A stretch of DNA of 64,000 bases, taken from positions 124,001 through 188,000 of the forward strand of contig JAQBNH010000003.1 in the NCBI GenBank assembly GCA_028288705.1, in the 5' to 3' direction. This stretch comes from Ferruginibacter sp. (GTDB taxonomy: Bacteria > Bacteroidota > Bacteroidia > Chitinophagales > Chitinophagaceae). A program made the translations under genes and the position numbers. The stretch's first letter is position 1; the number at the start of each line of letters is the position of its first letter. This document shows, piece after piece, positions 54,312-63,871 of this stretch. A model generated the notes under the pieces. It was not told the origin of the DNA and did not search any database. It saw nothing but the letters and a program-made list of their open reading frames with translations.

Positions 54312-55355
54312 ATGCGGTACGCCCTTTATTTCCGGATCAGTTTACTCTTTCTGTTGCTCAGCGCTTCATGCCTGGCGCAAAATATTACGGGCACCTGGGA
54401 AGGATCAATGGACGACGAGTACCTGCAGTTGAATATTGAGCAAAAAAATAATGAGCTCTGTGGGTTTAGCTATGATTATGAACTGGCAAGCCCGAAAAGT
54501 CATTGCCGCGCCGAATTCACCGGGGCGTATGTGCCCTCCCGTGATGTATGGATCATTAAAGGCGTTTCCTTTATCGAGAACAGCGGATCACATGTGCTGA
54601 TGCAGATGAAATTATTTCGGCTGCCGGAAGACGACCGTTATACTTTGAGAGCGCGGGTGTATGTGAGCTCGGGGATTCCCGGGATGTACTCGCCGGCAGG
54701 TGATACGGTGGTTTTACAGCGCGTGTCTTCCAAACCCCGTACGTTAAAAGGGCGTGTTGATCCCTGTTTTCCGGAACCGGTCACGCAGCCCGTAAAGCCA
54801 ATTACCCCACCGGTTGTAAAGCCCGTTCCGAAGCCTGCGCCAAAGCCGCTGCCGCCTGTTATTAAAAAACCTGTAACACCTGTACCCGTTCCGGTGAAAC
54901 CTAAGCCAATACCGCCCGTAATAAAAGATACGCCGAGGATTAATCCGCAAAAAATACCTGTTACCATTCGCCGCGATACGAGCCAGCTAAAGCAGATGAA
55001 TGCCCGCAGAAAAAAAGAACAGAGCAGGCTGGTTGTAAATAGCAGCACGCTGTTTTTAAAAGTGTACGACAATGGTGTGGTAGACGATGATACGGTAAGT
55101 ATTTTTTACAATGGAAAACTCATAGCCAATCGTCAGCGCTTATCCGAGCAACCGTTATTACTAACGATCGAACTGGATACAAGTAAGCGAATGCACGAGA
55201 TCATTTTATATGCCCATAACCTTGGCAGCATTCCACCAAATACGGCCTTGATCGTGGTTACCGCCGGGAAGAAACGGTACGAACTTCGTTCCAGTGCCAG
55301 CCTGGAAGAAAACGCAGTGCTGGTATTTGAATATGAACCGAGGTTGGTGGAATAG
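54312..55355 (+). CDS. Secreted protein, Pro-rich linker (paralogue of gene at 27857)
   Basis: 347 residues from ATG at 54312 (MRYALYFRISLLFLLLSASCLA), preferred over 54255 because the upstream codons carry no signal sequence. An N-terminal beta domain (about 25-150: NITGTWEGSMDDEYLQLNIE) is followed by a Pro/Val/Lys-rich linker (about 155-235: PVKPITPPVVKPVPKPAPKP) and a C-terminal domain with LKVYDNGVVDDDTVSIFYNG and AHNLGSIPPNTALIVVTAG. The last domain matches the gene at 27857-28927, and both have the same three-part architecture. The linker is longer and more Pro-rich here. Function unknown. Confidence 0.75.
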   Translation: MRYALYFRISLLFLLLSASCLAQNITGTWEGSMDDEYLQLNIEQKNNELCGFSYDYELASPKSHCRAEFTGAYVPSRDVWIIKGVSFIENSGSHVLMQMKLFRLPEDDRYTLRARVYVSSGIPGMYSPAGDTVVLQRVSSKPRTLKGRVDPCFPEPVTQPVKPITPPVVKPVPKPAPKPLPPVIKKPVTPVPVPVKPKPIPPVIKDTPRINPQKIPVTIRRDTSQLKQMNARRKKEQSRLVVNSSTLFLKVYDNGVVDDDTVSIFYNGKLIANRQRLSEQPLLLTIELDTSKRMHEIILYAHNLGSIPPNTALIVVTAGKKRYELRSSASLEENAVLVFEYEPRLVE

Positions 55356-55470
55356 GGAGGTTGGTTCATTAGTTGAATGGTTGATCAGATCAAAAGTTGG
55401 GGAGTAAGAATGGGAATTTGGAATCAGGAATTTGGAATTAGGGTACTGGTTGAAAGTTCAGCTGCAGGAT
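55356..55470. repeat. Low-complexity GTTGAATGG/GGAATTTGGAAT repeat, third locus
   Basis: Same word set as at 16544 (GGTTGGTTCATTAGTTGAA, then GGAATTTGGAATCAGG and GGAATTTGGAATTAGGG). Sits between the secreted protein gene and the convergent RNA ligase-like gene. Confidence 0.72.
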
Positions 55471-55529
55471 TAGCAGATGGAACTTTGAAGGTTATAGAAA
55501 GATGGGGAAAGCTGATGAAATGTGAAATG

Positions 55530-56033
55530 CTACTTTTCTTTGAAAATAAAATCTCCAACAAATTCCCAGGGGCCATTTAAATAGCGCCATACCGTTAACC
55601 CTTCGGCAACGATTTGGAATGGCTCAAATTTCTCCGCAAGTGCCTCATACAACAGTTTTGATTTATAAGCCGTCACTTTATTCTGGATTGTAATATGAGG
55701 CCAGAGTTTCTTCCTGTCCTGGCTTACTAAATAAGGTTCAAATGTTTGCTGCATGCTGGCATGATAAGCCTGTAGTTCTCCGCTTGATATTTTATAAGCC
55801 ACACCATTGCCCATATGATGCAAGCCGGTCACCTGTAAAGGGAAGGTCTCGCGATTTGCAAAATTGCTTAATGCGTCCAGGATGAGTTGTTGATCGGGCA
55901 GCAAGTGAAAAAGCGTCAGGTGTGCGCGCAGGTAGTTTATATGCGCCGGAAAATATTGGTCGCGAAGCGCTGAAAACTGTTGTTCGGCTGCTTCGTTGAT
56001 CTTCAACGTAACAATAAACGGAGGATGCGTCAT
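55530..56033 (-). CDS. 2'-5' RNA ligase family protein
   Basis: 167 residues, ATG at 56033. The two HxT motifs of the 2H phosphoesterase fold are present: AHLTLFHLLP near residue 38 and LWPHITIQNKV near 120. The fold includes PPFIVTLKI at the start and TGLHHMGNGVAYKIS between them. 2H enzymes cleave or join 2'-5' RNA bonds or cyclic phosphates; the actual substrate is unknown. The gene is convergent with the secreted protein and divergent from the uvrA-like gene. Confidence 0.85.
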   Translation of the reverse strand: MTHPPFIVTLKINEAAEQQFSALRDQYFPAHINYLRAHLTLFHLLPDQQLILDALSNFANRETFPLQVTGLHHMGNGVAYKISSGELQAYHASMQQTFEPYLVSQDRKKLWPHITIQNKVTAYKSKLLYEALAEKFEPFQIVAEGLTVWRYLNGPWEFVGDFIFKEK

Positions 56034-56068
56034 AAACTTAAAGGCATAGTCTTTGTCCTTTTCTTCTC

Positions 56069-58600
56069 ATGGCAGAACAGAACAACGACCGGCAATTTAC
56101 AGGATTTGTAGAGATAGCAGGAGCGCGCGAGCATAACCTTAAAAATGTTTCCTTAAAAATTCCCCGGGATGCAATGGTTGTATTCACCGGTGTTTCCGGA
56201 TCAGGCAAATCTTCTCTTGCTTTTGGTACGTTGTACGCCGAAGCGCAACGGCGCTACCTCGAATCTGTGTCCCCCTATGCACGCAGATTATTTCACCAGA
56301 TGCAGGTTCCTGAAGTGGACCGTATCGATGGGCTTCCACCGGCAATCGCCTTGCAACAGCAACGTGCCGGCGGAACAACCAGGTCTTCTGTAGGCAGCGT
56401 TACCACCTTATCCAACCTGATCAGAATGCTTTACTCCCGCGCGGGGGATTATCCGAAAGGGCAGGGGATCATTTATGCTGAAGCATTCTCGCCGAATACG
56501 GCTGAAGGTGCCTGCCCCGAATGCCACGGGCTTGGACGGATCTACGAGATCACGGAAAAAACCATGGTGCCGGATGATAGCCTTACAATTCGTGAACGCG
56601 CGATCGCCGCATGGCCAACTGCCTGGCAGGGCCAAAATCTCCGGGAGATATTAATGACATTGGGTTACGACGTAGATACGCCCTGGCGTGATCTGCCCAA
56701 AAAAGACCGGGACTGGATCCTGTTTACAGAGGAACAGCCGGTCGTTCCTGTGTATTCCGGTTTTAATGCAGCTGAAGTAAAACAAGCACTCAAGCGAAAA
56801 ATGGAGCCGAGTTATATGGGCACATTCACCGGTGCCCGGCGTTATGTGCGGCACACGTTTGCCAATACTCAAAGTGCACTGATGAAAAAGCGCGTTGCTA
56901 AATATATGTTGAGTGCCATCTGCCCGGTTTGCGAAGGAAAACGATTGCGCCGGGAATCATTGAGTGTAACATTCGCTGGTATGGATATCGCTGAATTGTC
57001 GGCACTGCCATTGAAAAAGTTAGCTGCTTTGCTGGAGCCCTTTTCTGCGAAAGCTTTAGATAAAAAAACAGGCGACAAAGATCATCCGGAAAAATTGATC
57101 GTGAGTATGCGCATCGCCAGCGATTTATTATCAAGGCTTGAAGTCCTGATCAACCTTGGCCTGGGCTACCTTTCACTCGAGCGAAGTACACCTACCTTAT
57201 CGCCCGGAGAATTACAACGGCTGCGACTCGCCACACAGGTTTATTCTAATTTATTTGGCGTCGTGTATGTGCTCGACGAACCTTCTGCAGGATTACATCC
57301 GTCTGATACGGCATCCTTGTTAGAAGCGCTGCAAAAACTAAAGGCAGCGGGGAATTCGCTTTTCGTTGTAGAACATGACCTGGCAGTGATCCGCAGTGCC
57401 GATTGGATCGTGGATGTGGGCCCGGCAGCCGGCGAAAAAGGCGGGCAGATATTATACAGTGGCCCACCTGCGGGCTTACAGGATGTGAAAGCCTCCAGGA
57501 CAAGGGTTTACCTCTCGGAAAAAATTGCTGCACATAAGATAGCGCGCGAGCCTAAAGGCTGGCTTGAACTGGAGGGCGTTTCCCGGAACAATCTTGACAG
57601 GCTCGACGTAAAATTTCCATTGGGCGTTTTAACAGCGGTGACGGGCGTTTCAGGTTCAGGAAAATCAACACTGGTAAGCCAGGTATTGGTTGAATTGGTG
57701 ACGTTACAACTTGGACAGGAAATAGAAGCCGCAGACGAAAATGAGGATCCGCTGGCAACAATTGAACAGGGTGTAACGGCCGGGCATATCCGCAAAGGGC
57801 TGGAAAATATTCGTCGCCTCGTGCAGGTGGATCAGAAACCGATTGGCCGCACTCCGCGATCCAACCTCGCAACCTACACCGGCTTGTTTGATCATGTACG
57901 TAAACTCTTTGCACAAACAAAAATGGCCAGGGCGCGGCATTATGATGCCGGGCGTTTTTCCTTCAATGTTGTGAAAGGACGTTGTGAAAATTGCGCAGGC
58001 GAAGGCTTTGTGATGGTAGAATTATTATTTCTGCCGAGCGTGTATGCGCCATGCCCGGTTTGCCAGGGCAGCAGGTATAATGCAAAAACCCTGGAAGTAC
58101 GTTACAAGGAAAAAAACATCGCGGAAGTCTTGCAGATGACCGTGGACAATGCCTACGAATTCTTTGCCGGGGAGGCGACTATTGAACGTGCGTTAAATGT
58201 GTTGCGGGAAGTCGGGCTTGGATATTTACGGCTGGGTCAGCCCGCGACAGAACTTTCCGGTGGCGAAGCGCAACGCATCAAACTCGCAACAGAATTGCAG
58301 CGCGTCAGCAACGGCCAGACCCTGTATATCCTCGACGAGCCCACAACAGGATTGCATCCCGCAGATGTGGAGCGGCTCGCTAAACAGCTGGACAGCCTGG
58401 TGGATGCAGGGCATACGGTGATCGTGGTGGAGCACGATATGCAGGTGGTTGCAGGCGCAGACTGGGTGATTGATATCGGCCCCGGAGCCGGAGATGAAGG
58501 GGGCAAGATCGTTGCTGAAGGGATTCCAACCAAAGTGGCCCTGGTGAAAGAGAGTCGCACCGCAGGATACCTTCGTGAAGCCCTGGGCATAAAAGATTGA
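56069..58600 (+). CDS. UvrA paralogue (UvrA2-type ABC ATPase)
   Basis: 843 residues, ATG at 56069. Two ABC ATPase modules with Walker [15 protein letters not shown] and [13 protein letters not shown]; zinc-finger Cys pairs at [24 protein letters not shown] and CPVCQGSR. The first signature is [12 protein letters not shown] (LSPGE in place of LSGGE); the second is [12 protein letters not shown]. At 843 residues it is about 100 shorter than canonical UvrA, consistent with UvrA2, which lacks the UvrB-binding domain and contributes to DNA-damage tolerance or drug resistance. Canonical uvrA should be elsewhere in the genome. No uvrB nearby. Confidence 0.88.
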   Translation: MAEQNNDRQFTGFVEIAGAREHNLKNVSLKIPRDAMVVFTGVSGSGKSSLAFGTLYAEAQRRYLESVSPYARRLFHQMQVPEVDRIDGLPPAIALQQQRAGGTTRSSVGSVTTLSNLIRMLYSRAGDYPKGQGIIYAEAFSPNTAEGACPECHGLGRIYEITEKTMVPDDSLTIRERAIAAWPTAWQGQNLREILMTLGYDVDTPWRDLPKKDRDWILFTEEQPVVPVYSGFNAAEVKQALKRKMEPSYMGTFTGARRYVRHTFANTQSALMKKRVAKYMLSAICPVCEGKRLRRESLSVTFAGMDIAELSALPLKKLAALLEPFSAKALDKKTGDKDHPEKLIVSMRIASDLLSRLEVLINLGLGYLSLERSTPTLSPGELQRLRLATQVYSNLFGVVYVLDEPSAGLHPSDTASLLEALQKLKAAGNSLFVVEHDLAVIRSADWIVDVGPAAGEKGGQILYSGPPAGLQDVKASRTRVYLSEKIAAHKIAREPKGWLELEGVSRNNLDRLDVKFPLGVLTAVTGVSGSGKSTLVSQVLVELVTLQLGQEIEAADENEDPLATIEQGVTAGHIRKGLENIRRLVQVDQKPIGRTPRSNLATYTGLFDHVRKLFAQTKMARARHYDAGRFSFNVVKGRCENCAGEGFVMVELLFLPSVYAPCPVCQGSRYNAKTLEVRYKEKNIAEVLQMTVDNAYEFFAGEATIERALNVLREVGLGYLRLGQPATELSGGEAQRIKLATELQRVSNGQTLYILDEPTTGLHPADVERLAKQLDSLVDAGHTVIVVEHDMQVVAGADWVIDIGPGAGDEGGKIVAEGIPTKVALVKESRTAGYLREALGIKD

Positions 58601-58632
58601 CAAAAAAAAAAGCCCCGGTTAAGGGGCTTCAT
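58601..58632 (-). terminator. Terminator between uvrA2 and the lipoprotein gene
   Basis: AGCCCC, a 6-base loop and GGGGCT; on the minus strand a run of ten T follows. It serves the lipoprotein gene and may also stop the uvrA2 transcript. Confidence 0.8.
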
Positions 58633-58637
58633 CATTT

Positions 58638-58847
58638 TTATTTTAAACTATCCGGTGTCATCTTGTTGCTGCTATCGGCCAGCAGTTTATCCAGCATCTT
58701 TGTACTGTCTGCCATTTGATTTGCACGACTCGTATTCTCCATCTTGGCAGGATCTGAGGAATTCGTTGTTGTTGTTTCAGTGGTCTTGTTTTCTGAACAG
58801 GCTGCAAATGCGCAAGCGGTAATAACGATGACTAGTAATTTTTTCAT
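58638..58847 (-). CDS. Small Thr/Ser/Lys-rich lipoprotein
   Basis: 69 residues from ATG at 58847. The signal MKKLLVIVITACAFAAC ends with a lipobox-type Cys at residue 17. The mature 52 residues are rich in Thr, Ser, Asn and Lys (SENKTTETTTTNSSD, ENTSRANQMADSTKML), so probably disordered and surface-exposed. Bacteroidota encode many such short lipoproteins; function unknown. Divergent from the HipA-like gene. Confidence 0.65.
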   Translation of the reverse strand: MKKLLVIVITACAFAACSENKTTETTTTNSSDPAKMENTSRANQMADSTKMLDKLLADSSNKMTPDSLK

Positions 58848-58958
58848 TGTATGGAGTTTAAATTTTTTAGGATGTAAATCTATCGAATTTTTAACTGCCT
58901 GTTTTGTCCGAATCGCTTTTTCTGTTTTATGTGTACATTGCCATACTAATTGAAGCCG

Positions 58959-59759
58959 ATGGCAACAGATGAGCAACTGGAATTAAGAACCGTTAATGTG
59001 ACGCGCTATGTTACGCCTTTGAGAGAAGGTGGGTCGATGCCTGCGATCGCGGAAGCCGATGATGGTTTTTTATACGTGATAAAATTTCGTGGAGCAGGGC
59101 AGGGCGTTAAAGCACTGATCGCCGAACTGATCGGTGGCGAAATTGCCCGCGTGCTCGGCCTGCTCATCCCTGAACTGGTGTTTGCGGAATTAGATGAAGC
59201 CTTCGGCCGTACCGAACCGGACGAGGAGATCCAGGATCTTCTTAAAGCGAGTGTAGGCTTAAACATGGCCTTACATTATCTGTCCGGCGCGATTACATTC
59301 GATCCTGTTGTAACAGCCGTTGATCCCGTACTGGCATCTAAAATTGTATGGCTGGATGCGTTGCTTAAAAATGTTGACCGCAGTTCCCGTAATACGAATA
59401 TGTTACTTTGGCGGAAAGAACTCTGGTTGATCGATCATGGCGCAGCGTTGTATTTTCACCATAGCTGGAACAACCCGGAGCAGCAATATCAAACGCCGTT
59501 TCCGCATATTAAAGATCATGTGCTGCTTCCTTTTGCCAGCGAACTGGAAAGCGTAGACGCCCATTTGCGCAACTTATTCAACGAAGATATTATCCGGCAG
59601 ATTGTCGCGTTGATCCCTGAAGCATGGCTGCTGATTGATTCGCCGTTTGATACAGTGGAGCAACATCGTAAAGCCTATGCTGACTACCTCCAACAACGAA
59701 TAGCTCATTCCTCCATGTTTGTAAAAGAAGCGCAAGATGCAAGAAAAATACTTATTTGA
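58959..59759 (+). CDS. HipA-like kinase family protein
   Basis: 266 residues, ATG at 58959 (the Met at 58950 is less likely). HipA/phosphatidylinositol-kinase-like fold: YVIKFRGAGQGVKALIAELIGGEIARVLG near residues 35-65 with the ATP-lysine region, WLDALLKNVDRSSRNTNMLL with the catalytic-loop Asp and Asn, and LWLIDHGAALYFHH with the metal-binding Asp near 165. It lacks the N-terminal HipA domain and HipB partner, so it is not a standard HipBA toxin pair. The next gene (DUF3037) overlaps it by 23 bp, a pairing seen widely in Bacteroidota. Confidence 0.85.
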   Translation: MATDEQLELRTVNVTRYVTPLREGGSMPAIAEADDGFLYVIKFRGAGQGVKALIAELIGGEIARVLGLLIPELVFAELDEAFGRTEPDEEIQDLLKASVGLNMALHYLSGAITFDPVVTAVDPVLASKIVWLDALLKNVDRSSRNTNMLLWRKELWLIDHGAALYFHHSWNNPEQQYQTPFPHIKDHVLLPFASELESVDAHLRNLFNEDIIRQIVALIPEAWLLIDSPFDTVEQHRKAYADYLQQRIAHSSMFVKEAQDARKILI

Positions 59760-60120
59760 GTATGCGGTTATCCGCGTGGTGCCGCAGGTAGAACGGGAGG
59801 AGTTCGTAAACGTGGGCGTGGTGTTGTTTTGCTCCAAACTGAAATTTCTGGGCATGCGTTACCAGTTAGATGTTGCACGCCTGCAGGCATTTTCCCCGCT
59901 GCTGGACATTGCAGAATTGCATGATTACCTAAAAGCGTTTGAACATATTTGTATCGGTGGAAAAGCGGCGGGCCCCATTGGGTTATTGCCGACAGCTGAG
60001 CGTTTCCGCTGGCTTACAGCGACAAGAAGTACGGTAGTGCAAACCTCGAAAGTACACCCGGGATTTTGTACAGAAGGGGCGGCCATGCTCGATCACATGT
60101 TCACACAAATGGTTTCCTGA
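59737..60120 (+). CDS. DUF3037 protein
   Basis: 127 residues, ATG at 59737, 23 bp inside the previous gene. The sequence fits DUF3037: YLFEYAVIRVVPQVEREEFVNVGVVLFCS near the start, then AFSPLLDIAELHDYLKAFEHIC and GGKAAGPIGLLPTAERFRWLTA. No signal or membrane segment. DUF3037 occurs mostly directly after HipA-like kinases, so the two products may act together; the reaction is unknown. Convergent with the next gene, stop to stop with no gap. Confidence 0.85.
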   Translation: MQEKYLFEYAVIRVVPQVEREEFVNVGVVLFCSKLKFLGMRYQLDVARLQAFSPLLDIAELHDYLKAFEHICIGGKAAGPIGLLPTAERFRWLTATRSTVVQTSKVHPGFCTEGAAMLDHMFTQMVS

Positions 60121-60663
60121 TCATTTCACGATCATATGTATGAAGGGCTTCTGCCTGCTGAAATAAATAAAACTGTTTTTCGGCATCGTATCGTTTGGGA
60201 TGAAAAACACCATTGTGGTAAAGACAAAAAACAGGATCCATGCGATGATATATCCTAAATAATTTCCTTCAAAACTATCGACGCGGCAGACAGATGGAAG
60301 AAAGCTGAGGTAACGAATGTTGATGCTATCCTGCGAAAGGGGTACTTCATTTCTTGTTACATAATCTTCATATAAATTGTCATCCACTTTATAAGTTAAC
60401 ATCAGGGTTCCGGAATTTTTAATATTCCTGCCTCCTCGGTTTCTAAGGCCAATTCCCGGTTCCGGCCCCAATTTATTTACATGGCAAGCAGCCATCGTTG
60501 ATGTACTCAACAGCCATGGACTTTGAATCAATAAGACTACACTGATAAAAATAACATGCATTAAAAAATAGAACCGTGTCCTGGAAAATTCCACTAGCTT
60601 TCCGGGTGCGCGTACTTTTTTAATAGTCGTTTTCAATACTTCAGGAACGAGGTATTCATCCAT
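60121..60663 (-). CDS. Two-helix membrane protein
   Basis: 180 residues, ATG at 60663. Two hydrophobic helices, one at about residues 28-48 (FYFLMHVIFISVVLLIQSPW) and another near 138-158 (GYIIAWILFFVFTTMVFF), with an extracytoplasmic domain of about 90 residues between (CHVNKLGPEPGIGLRNRGG). Resembles bacterial HlyD-type or small anchored proteins in layout, but no family is recognised. The stop abuts the DUF3037 stop. Confidence 0.65.
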   Translation of the reverse strand: MDEYLVPEVLKTTIKKVRAPGKLVEFSRTRFYFLMHVIFISVVLLIQSPWLLSTSTMAACHVNKLGPEPGIGLRNRGGRNIKNSGTLMLTYKVDDNLYEDYVTRNEVPLSQDSINIRYLSFLPSVCRVDSFEGNYLGYIIAWILFFVFTTMVFFIPNDTMPKNSFIYFSRQKPFIHMIVK

Positions 60664-60805
60664 CCTCTAAAATAGTTGAAATGCCGATTGCATGATCAAT
60701 CTGGTGGAAAAATGTATTGGATTACGCCTCCTTCAAATCATAAAATCTATTAACAAATAAGGTTGTTGGCACGGATATTGGCTTTAGCAGGAAAAAAATA
60801 AGACT

Positions 60806-61459
60806 ATGAAAAAAATACTCCTGACGCTGGCCGTAGCCTTTACCATTTTTGGTGCTGAAGCACAGCAATCTAAATCAAAGAAGTCAAAAAAATCTCCTGT
60901 TAATAAAGAAGCACGCGCACAGGCGGCATTCGCCAAAGCCCAGGCTGAAAAGCAGGCGCAGTGGGAAGAGCAACGTTTGGAGCGCCTGGCATACGATTCT
61001 GCACGCCTCGAGAACGAGCGTCTTGCTGCAGAGAAATTTGAGCAGGACAGAGTGGTATTGCGTGATACAAAAACGCATGTGATGGACAGCATTAATTTTG
61101 AAAAATATAAGTCCTTCAGTACGCAGCAGGCTGGGTTTTATACTTCTGACAAATATCATAACGATATTATCGCAGCAGCAAAGTTGACAACCGCCCAGGG
61201 CCGTGAAGTGAAAATCATCAATGAAGCGTATACAAACAAGGCAAAAATGTTGACCGCAGATGCTACTTTAACCGATGCACAACGTAAAGAACAACTGGTG
61301 GTTTTAAATACAGAACGTAAAGCAAAAATTAAAGCGATCGTTGGTAACGGTAAAGCAAAAAAATTAGAAAAAGAGCGTAAGGAATTTGTGAAAAAGAATG
61401 GTGTTGATCCGAATGATTCATGGATAAATGAAGTTGACGGATACGCAAAAAATAACTAG
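60806..61459 (+). CDS. Secreted coiled-coil protein
   Basis: 217 residues, ATG at 60806. The signal MKKILLTLAVAFTIFGAEA precedes a Lys/Ser-rich start (QQSKSKKSKKSPVNKEARAQ) and a long helical region rich in Ala, Glu, Lys and Gln (FAKAQAEKQAQWEEQRLERL, ENERLAAEKFEQD). Predicted coiled coil. Later part YTNKAKMLTADATLTDAQRKEQL is also helical. Probably periplasmic or envelope; family not recognised. Confidence 0.68.
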   Translation: MKKILLTLAVAFTIFGAEAQQSKSKKSKKSPVNKEARAQAAFAKAQAEKQAQWEEQRLERLAYDSARLENERLAAEKFEQDRVVLRDTKTHVMDSINFEKYKSFSTQQAGFYTSDKYHNDIIAAAKLTTAQGREVKIINEAYTNKAKMLTADATLTDAQRKEQLVVLNTERKAKIKAIVGNGKAKKLEKERKEFVKKNGVDPNDSWINEVDGYAKNN

Positions 61460-61490
61460 GCCTTTCATAGCCAGGAACAGAAGCCGGTTT

Positions 61491-61518
61491 TGCTGAAAAT
61501 GCAGGGCCGGCTTTTTCG
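61491..61518 (+). terminator. Terminator of the coiled-coil gene
   Basis: AAGCCGG and CCGGCTT enclose a 9-base loop, with three T after the second arm. Confidence 0.7.
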
Positions 61519-61674
61519 TTGCCCTGATCATCGAAAAATATCAGTCATTGGGTGGTTAGGAAGCAATTCTGAAGGAAGTCGTTACATATCTTATTTTAAC
61601 AATTTTCATCAGAAACCTGTTTTTGGTAAAGAAATTGTATAAGTTCGGCATAACTTAAACCAATTTAACTTTTT

Positions 61675-62058
61675 ATGCCCCAAACAACTGCCAGCAAAGA
61701 GCTGAAAAAGATCCTGATAGTAGAAGACGAAGGTGACATGTGCCTGCTTTTGAATATCATATTGAAAGACGAACAGATTGACCTGGAACATGTGAAAACA
61801 TTGGATGCCGCGCGAAAATATCTTTCTGAAGAAACGCCTGCCCTGGTGATGTTGGATAATAAATTACCTGATGGACTGGGCCTGGATTTTATAGAATACA
61901 TCCGTAAAAACAATCCCGGCATTAAAATCCTGATGATCTCAGGTTTTCACCCGGCAACTGCAGAAGATATCGCCCTGCACAACGGTGCAGACGGATTTCT
62001 TGCCAAGCCATTTACAAAGGACCTGGTATTGCAATCGGTACAATCACTACTGAATTAA
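61675..62058 (+). CDS. Single-domain response regulator
   Basis: 127 residues, ATG at 61675. The CheY-like receiver fold is complete: ILIVEDEGDMCLLL with the acidic pair, VMLDNKLPDG with the phosphorylated Asp at residue 61, MISGF with the conserved Ser/Thr position, and FLAKPFTKD with the conserved Lys. There is no output domain, so it acts by protein contact. No histidine kinase gene is next to it; its partner is unknown. It has its own terminator. Confidence 0.92.
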   Translation: MPQTTASKELKKILIVEDEGDMCLLLNIILKDEQIDLEHVKTLDAARKYLSEETPALVMLDNKLPDGLGLDFIEYIRKNNPGIKILMISGFHPATAEDIALHNGADGFLAKPFTKDLVLQSVQSLLN

Positions 62059-62077
62059 AATAAAAGCATTTACAGGG

Positions 62078-62108
62078 ATCTGCCTTCCATTCGGAGGCAG
62101 ATTTTTTT
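62078..62108 (+). terminator. Terminator of the response regulator gene
   Basis: ATCTGCCT and AGGCAGAT around a 9-base loop, followed by T7. Confidence 0.85.
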
Positions 62109-62145
62109 GTTGTAGAAAGTCTTTGCAAATCCGTTTCAGCAGTAA

Positions 62146-63126
62146 TCAGAACAAAGCTTCAATGATATCTTCCAGGGTTATATCCCGGAAATATTCGCCG
62201 ATGGAAAATGCAGACAGTTGTTCGCGAATCGCAATTTCTTCATGCGGTACATTCTCCAGCGCTTTTTCAATTTCGCTGATGTCTTTTTCATTGAAGAAAT
62301 CACCGAATATTTTCACGTGCTGAATAATTCCTTTTTGTACATCGAGGTGAATTTCTATAATTCCACCATTGGTTTTTATCCCTTTCTGAAAACGGTAGTC
62401 GGGTGAGTATCCATAATTCCATTCGTTGGTAATATATTTTTCGTCGCGGATCTGTTGGATCGCTTCTAAGTCTTTTCTTGTAAACTCATACATGTGTGCG
62501 CCGGGAAATGTTTCCAGCACGTGCGCCATGATCTTATCCGCAAATGCTTTGATAGGGATCGGCTGCGGCAGATGATCCGAAATATTGGTCACGCGTTTTG
62601 GAATAGACTTTACCGCCTTGTCGATATATTTCAGCGGGTTAATTTTCAGCGCCTCACTTACATTCCGCATTTCAGAAGAGAACAGTAATGTCCCGTGATG
62701 GAGGATCTTATTTTTAAAAATATGTTCCGCATTGCCGGAGATCTTTCTCCCGTCGATGGTGAGGTCATTCCTTCCTTCAAATTTTGCATTCACTCCCAAC
62801 TCGGTAAGTACATCCAGTATTGGCTTAGTATAACCCTCAAAATCCATCAGGCTCGAATCTTTGCCCGTTTTTGTGAAAGAGAAATTCAGGTTGCCCAGGT
62901 CATGATACACCGCGCCACCGCCGGATAGCCTGCGAACGACATGAATATTGTTGGCCTTCACATAATCAAAATTAATTTCGGCCAAAGTATTTTGGTGCTT
63001 TCCAACAATGATCGCATTATCGTTCTGCCAAAGCATGAAACAATCCTCTTTCACATGTTTGAAAATATATTCATCAGTTGCGATGTTGAAATAGGGATCC
63101 GTAGATGTATGATAAATGCAGAGCAT
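62146..63126 (-). CDS. lplA: Lipoate--protein ligase
   Basis: 326 residues from ATG at 63126 (MLCIYHTSTDPYFNIATDEY); the in-frame extension to 63237 has no family similarity. It attaches lipoate to lysines of dehydrogenase E2 and glycine-cleavage H proteins. The lipoate-binding site is ARRLSGGGAVYHDLGNLNFSF near residue 68; WQNDNAIIVGKHQN precedes it. GRNDLTIDGRKISGNAEH and HGTLLF follow. The C-terminal 90 residues form the accessory domain typical of bacterial LplA. Single gene. Confidence 0.93.
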   Translation of the reverse strand: MLCIYHTSTDPYFNIATDEYIFKHVKEDCFMLWQNDNAIIVGKHQNTLAEINFDYVKANNIHVVRRLSGGGAVYHDLGNLNFSFTKTGKDSSLMDFEGYTKPILDVLTELGVNAKFEGRNDLTIDGRKISGNAEHIFKNKILHHGTLLFSSEMRNVSEALKINPLKYIDKAVKSIPKRVTNISDHLPQPIPIKAFADKIMAHVLETFPGAHMYEFTRKDLEAIQQIRDEKYITNEWNYGYSPDYRFQKGIKTNGGIIEIHLDVQKGIIQHVKIFGDFFNEKDISEIEKALENVPHEEIAIREQLSAFSIGEYFRDITLEDIIEALF

Positions 63127-63178
63127 GCGACTATTTTTTTTTGCAAATGTAAGGCATCCGTTTGCGCAATATTTTTCC

Positions 63179-63784
63179 TTACAAATTTTCCGAATGGCCC
63201 TGTTGTTGTTCAGCCAGGATTTTTTCCCATGGCTCACGCGGATAAAATTGAATGTTATTTACGCTAAAGCTGCAGTCGGGGAGGGCGGCTACAATCGGTG
63301 CCATCGCTTTTCTAATCCACTCTTCTTCGCGGTCATCGGATACCAGTACAGTGCTCAGTTTTTTTAACGAGGTAATTTTCGTGAGCCCGTCCACATTCAC
63401 CGCCGTGCCCCGCAAGTGTAAAAATTCGAGGTCAGGCATTTGCCCGATATCTTCCATACAATCGTTATCGATCCCTTCGTTTTCTTTCAATCGTAATTCG
63501 CGCACACTTTCCAATTTCAGCAGCGCGCGGATACCCTCATTACCGAAATTGGTGTGGTTAAGGTCGAGCATGCCGATCGTTTTAATGCGTTCAGCCAGGT
63601 AGCTTAACTCAACTGCCGTGATATCAGTTCCGCTGAGTTTCATGTGTTCAACCTTCACAGGAATATCTTCCAGGCTGTTAAACCCAAATCCGTTTTTCCA
63701 AAATAAACGCTCGTCCGCCTCTTTATTCGCATGCTTATGTTTTTTCACGGCAATTTTTGTGTCTAAGGTAAAACTTTCCTTCAT
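63179..63784 (-). CDS. Leucine-rich-repeat-like protein
   Basis: 201 residues from ATG at 63784; a GTG at 63814 would add 10 residues. Short Leu-rich units alternate with conserved Asn-type turns: [63 protein letters not shown] and [16 protein letters not shown]. This is the pattern of a small LRR solenoid. No signal peptide, so cytoplasmic. Role and partners unknown. Divergent from lepA, 87 bp away. Confidence 0.75.
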   Translation of the reverse strand: MKESFTLDTKIAVKKHKHANKEADERLFWKNGFGFNSLEDIPVKVEHMKLSGTDITAVELSYLAERIKTIGMLDLNHTNFGNEGIRALLKLESVRELRLKENEGIDNDCMEDIGQMPDLEFLHLRGTAVNVDGLTKITSLKKLSTVLVSDDREEEWIRKAMAPIVAALPDCSFSVNNIQFYPREPWEKILAEQQQGHSENL

Positions 63785-63871
63785 CCCCGGGTGAAGGGTA
63801 AACGCGTCATTCACTGTTCAAAATCCACTATTTTAAGCTATTTTTGCCGTTTAAAACGAGTTATAGCGTAC

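Noticed and set aside
58959..60120. HipBA toxin-antitoxin system
   Set aside because: No HipB-like helix-turn-helix gene; the partner is DUF3037.
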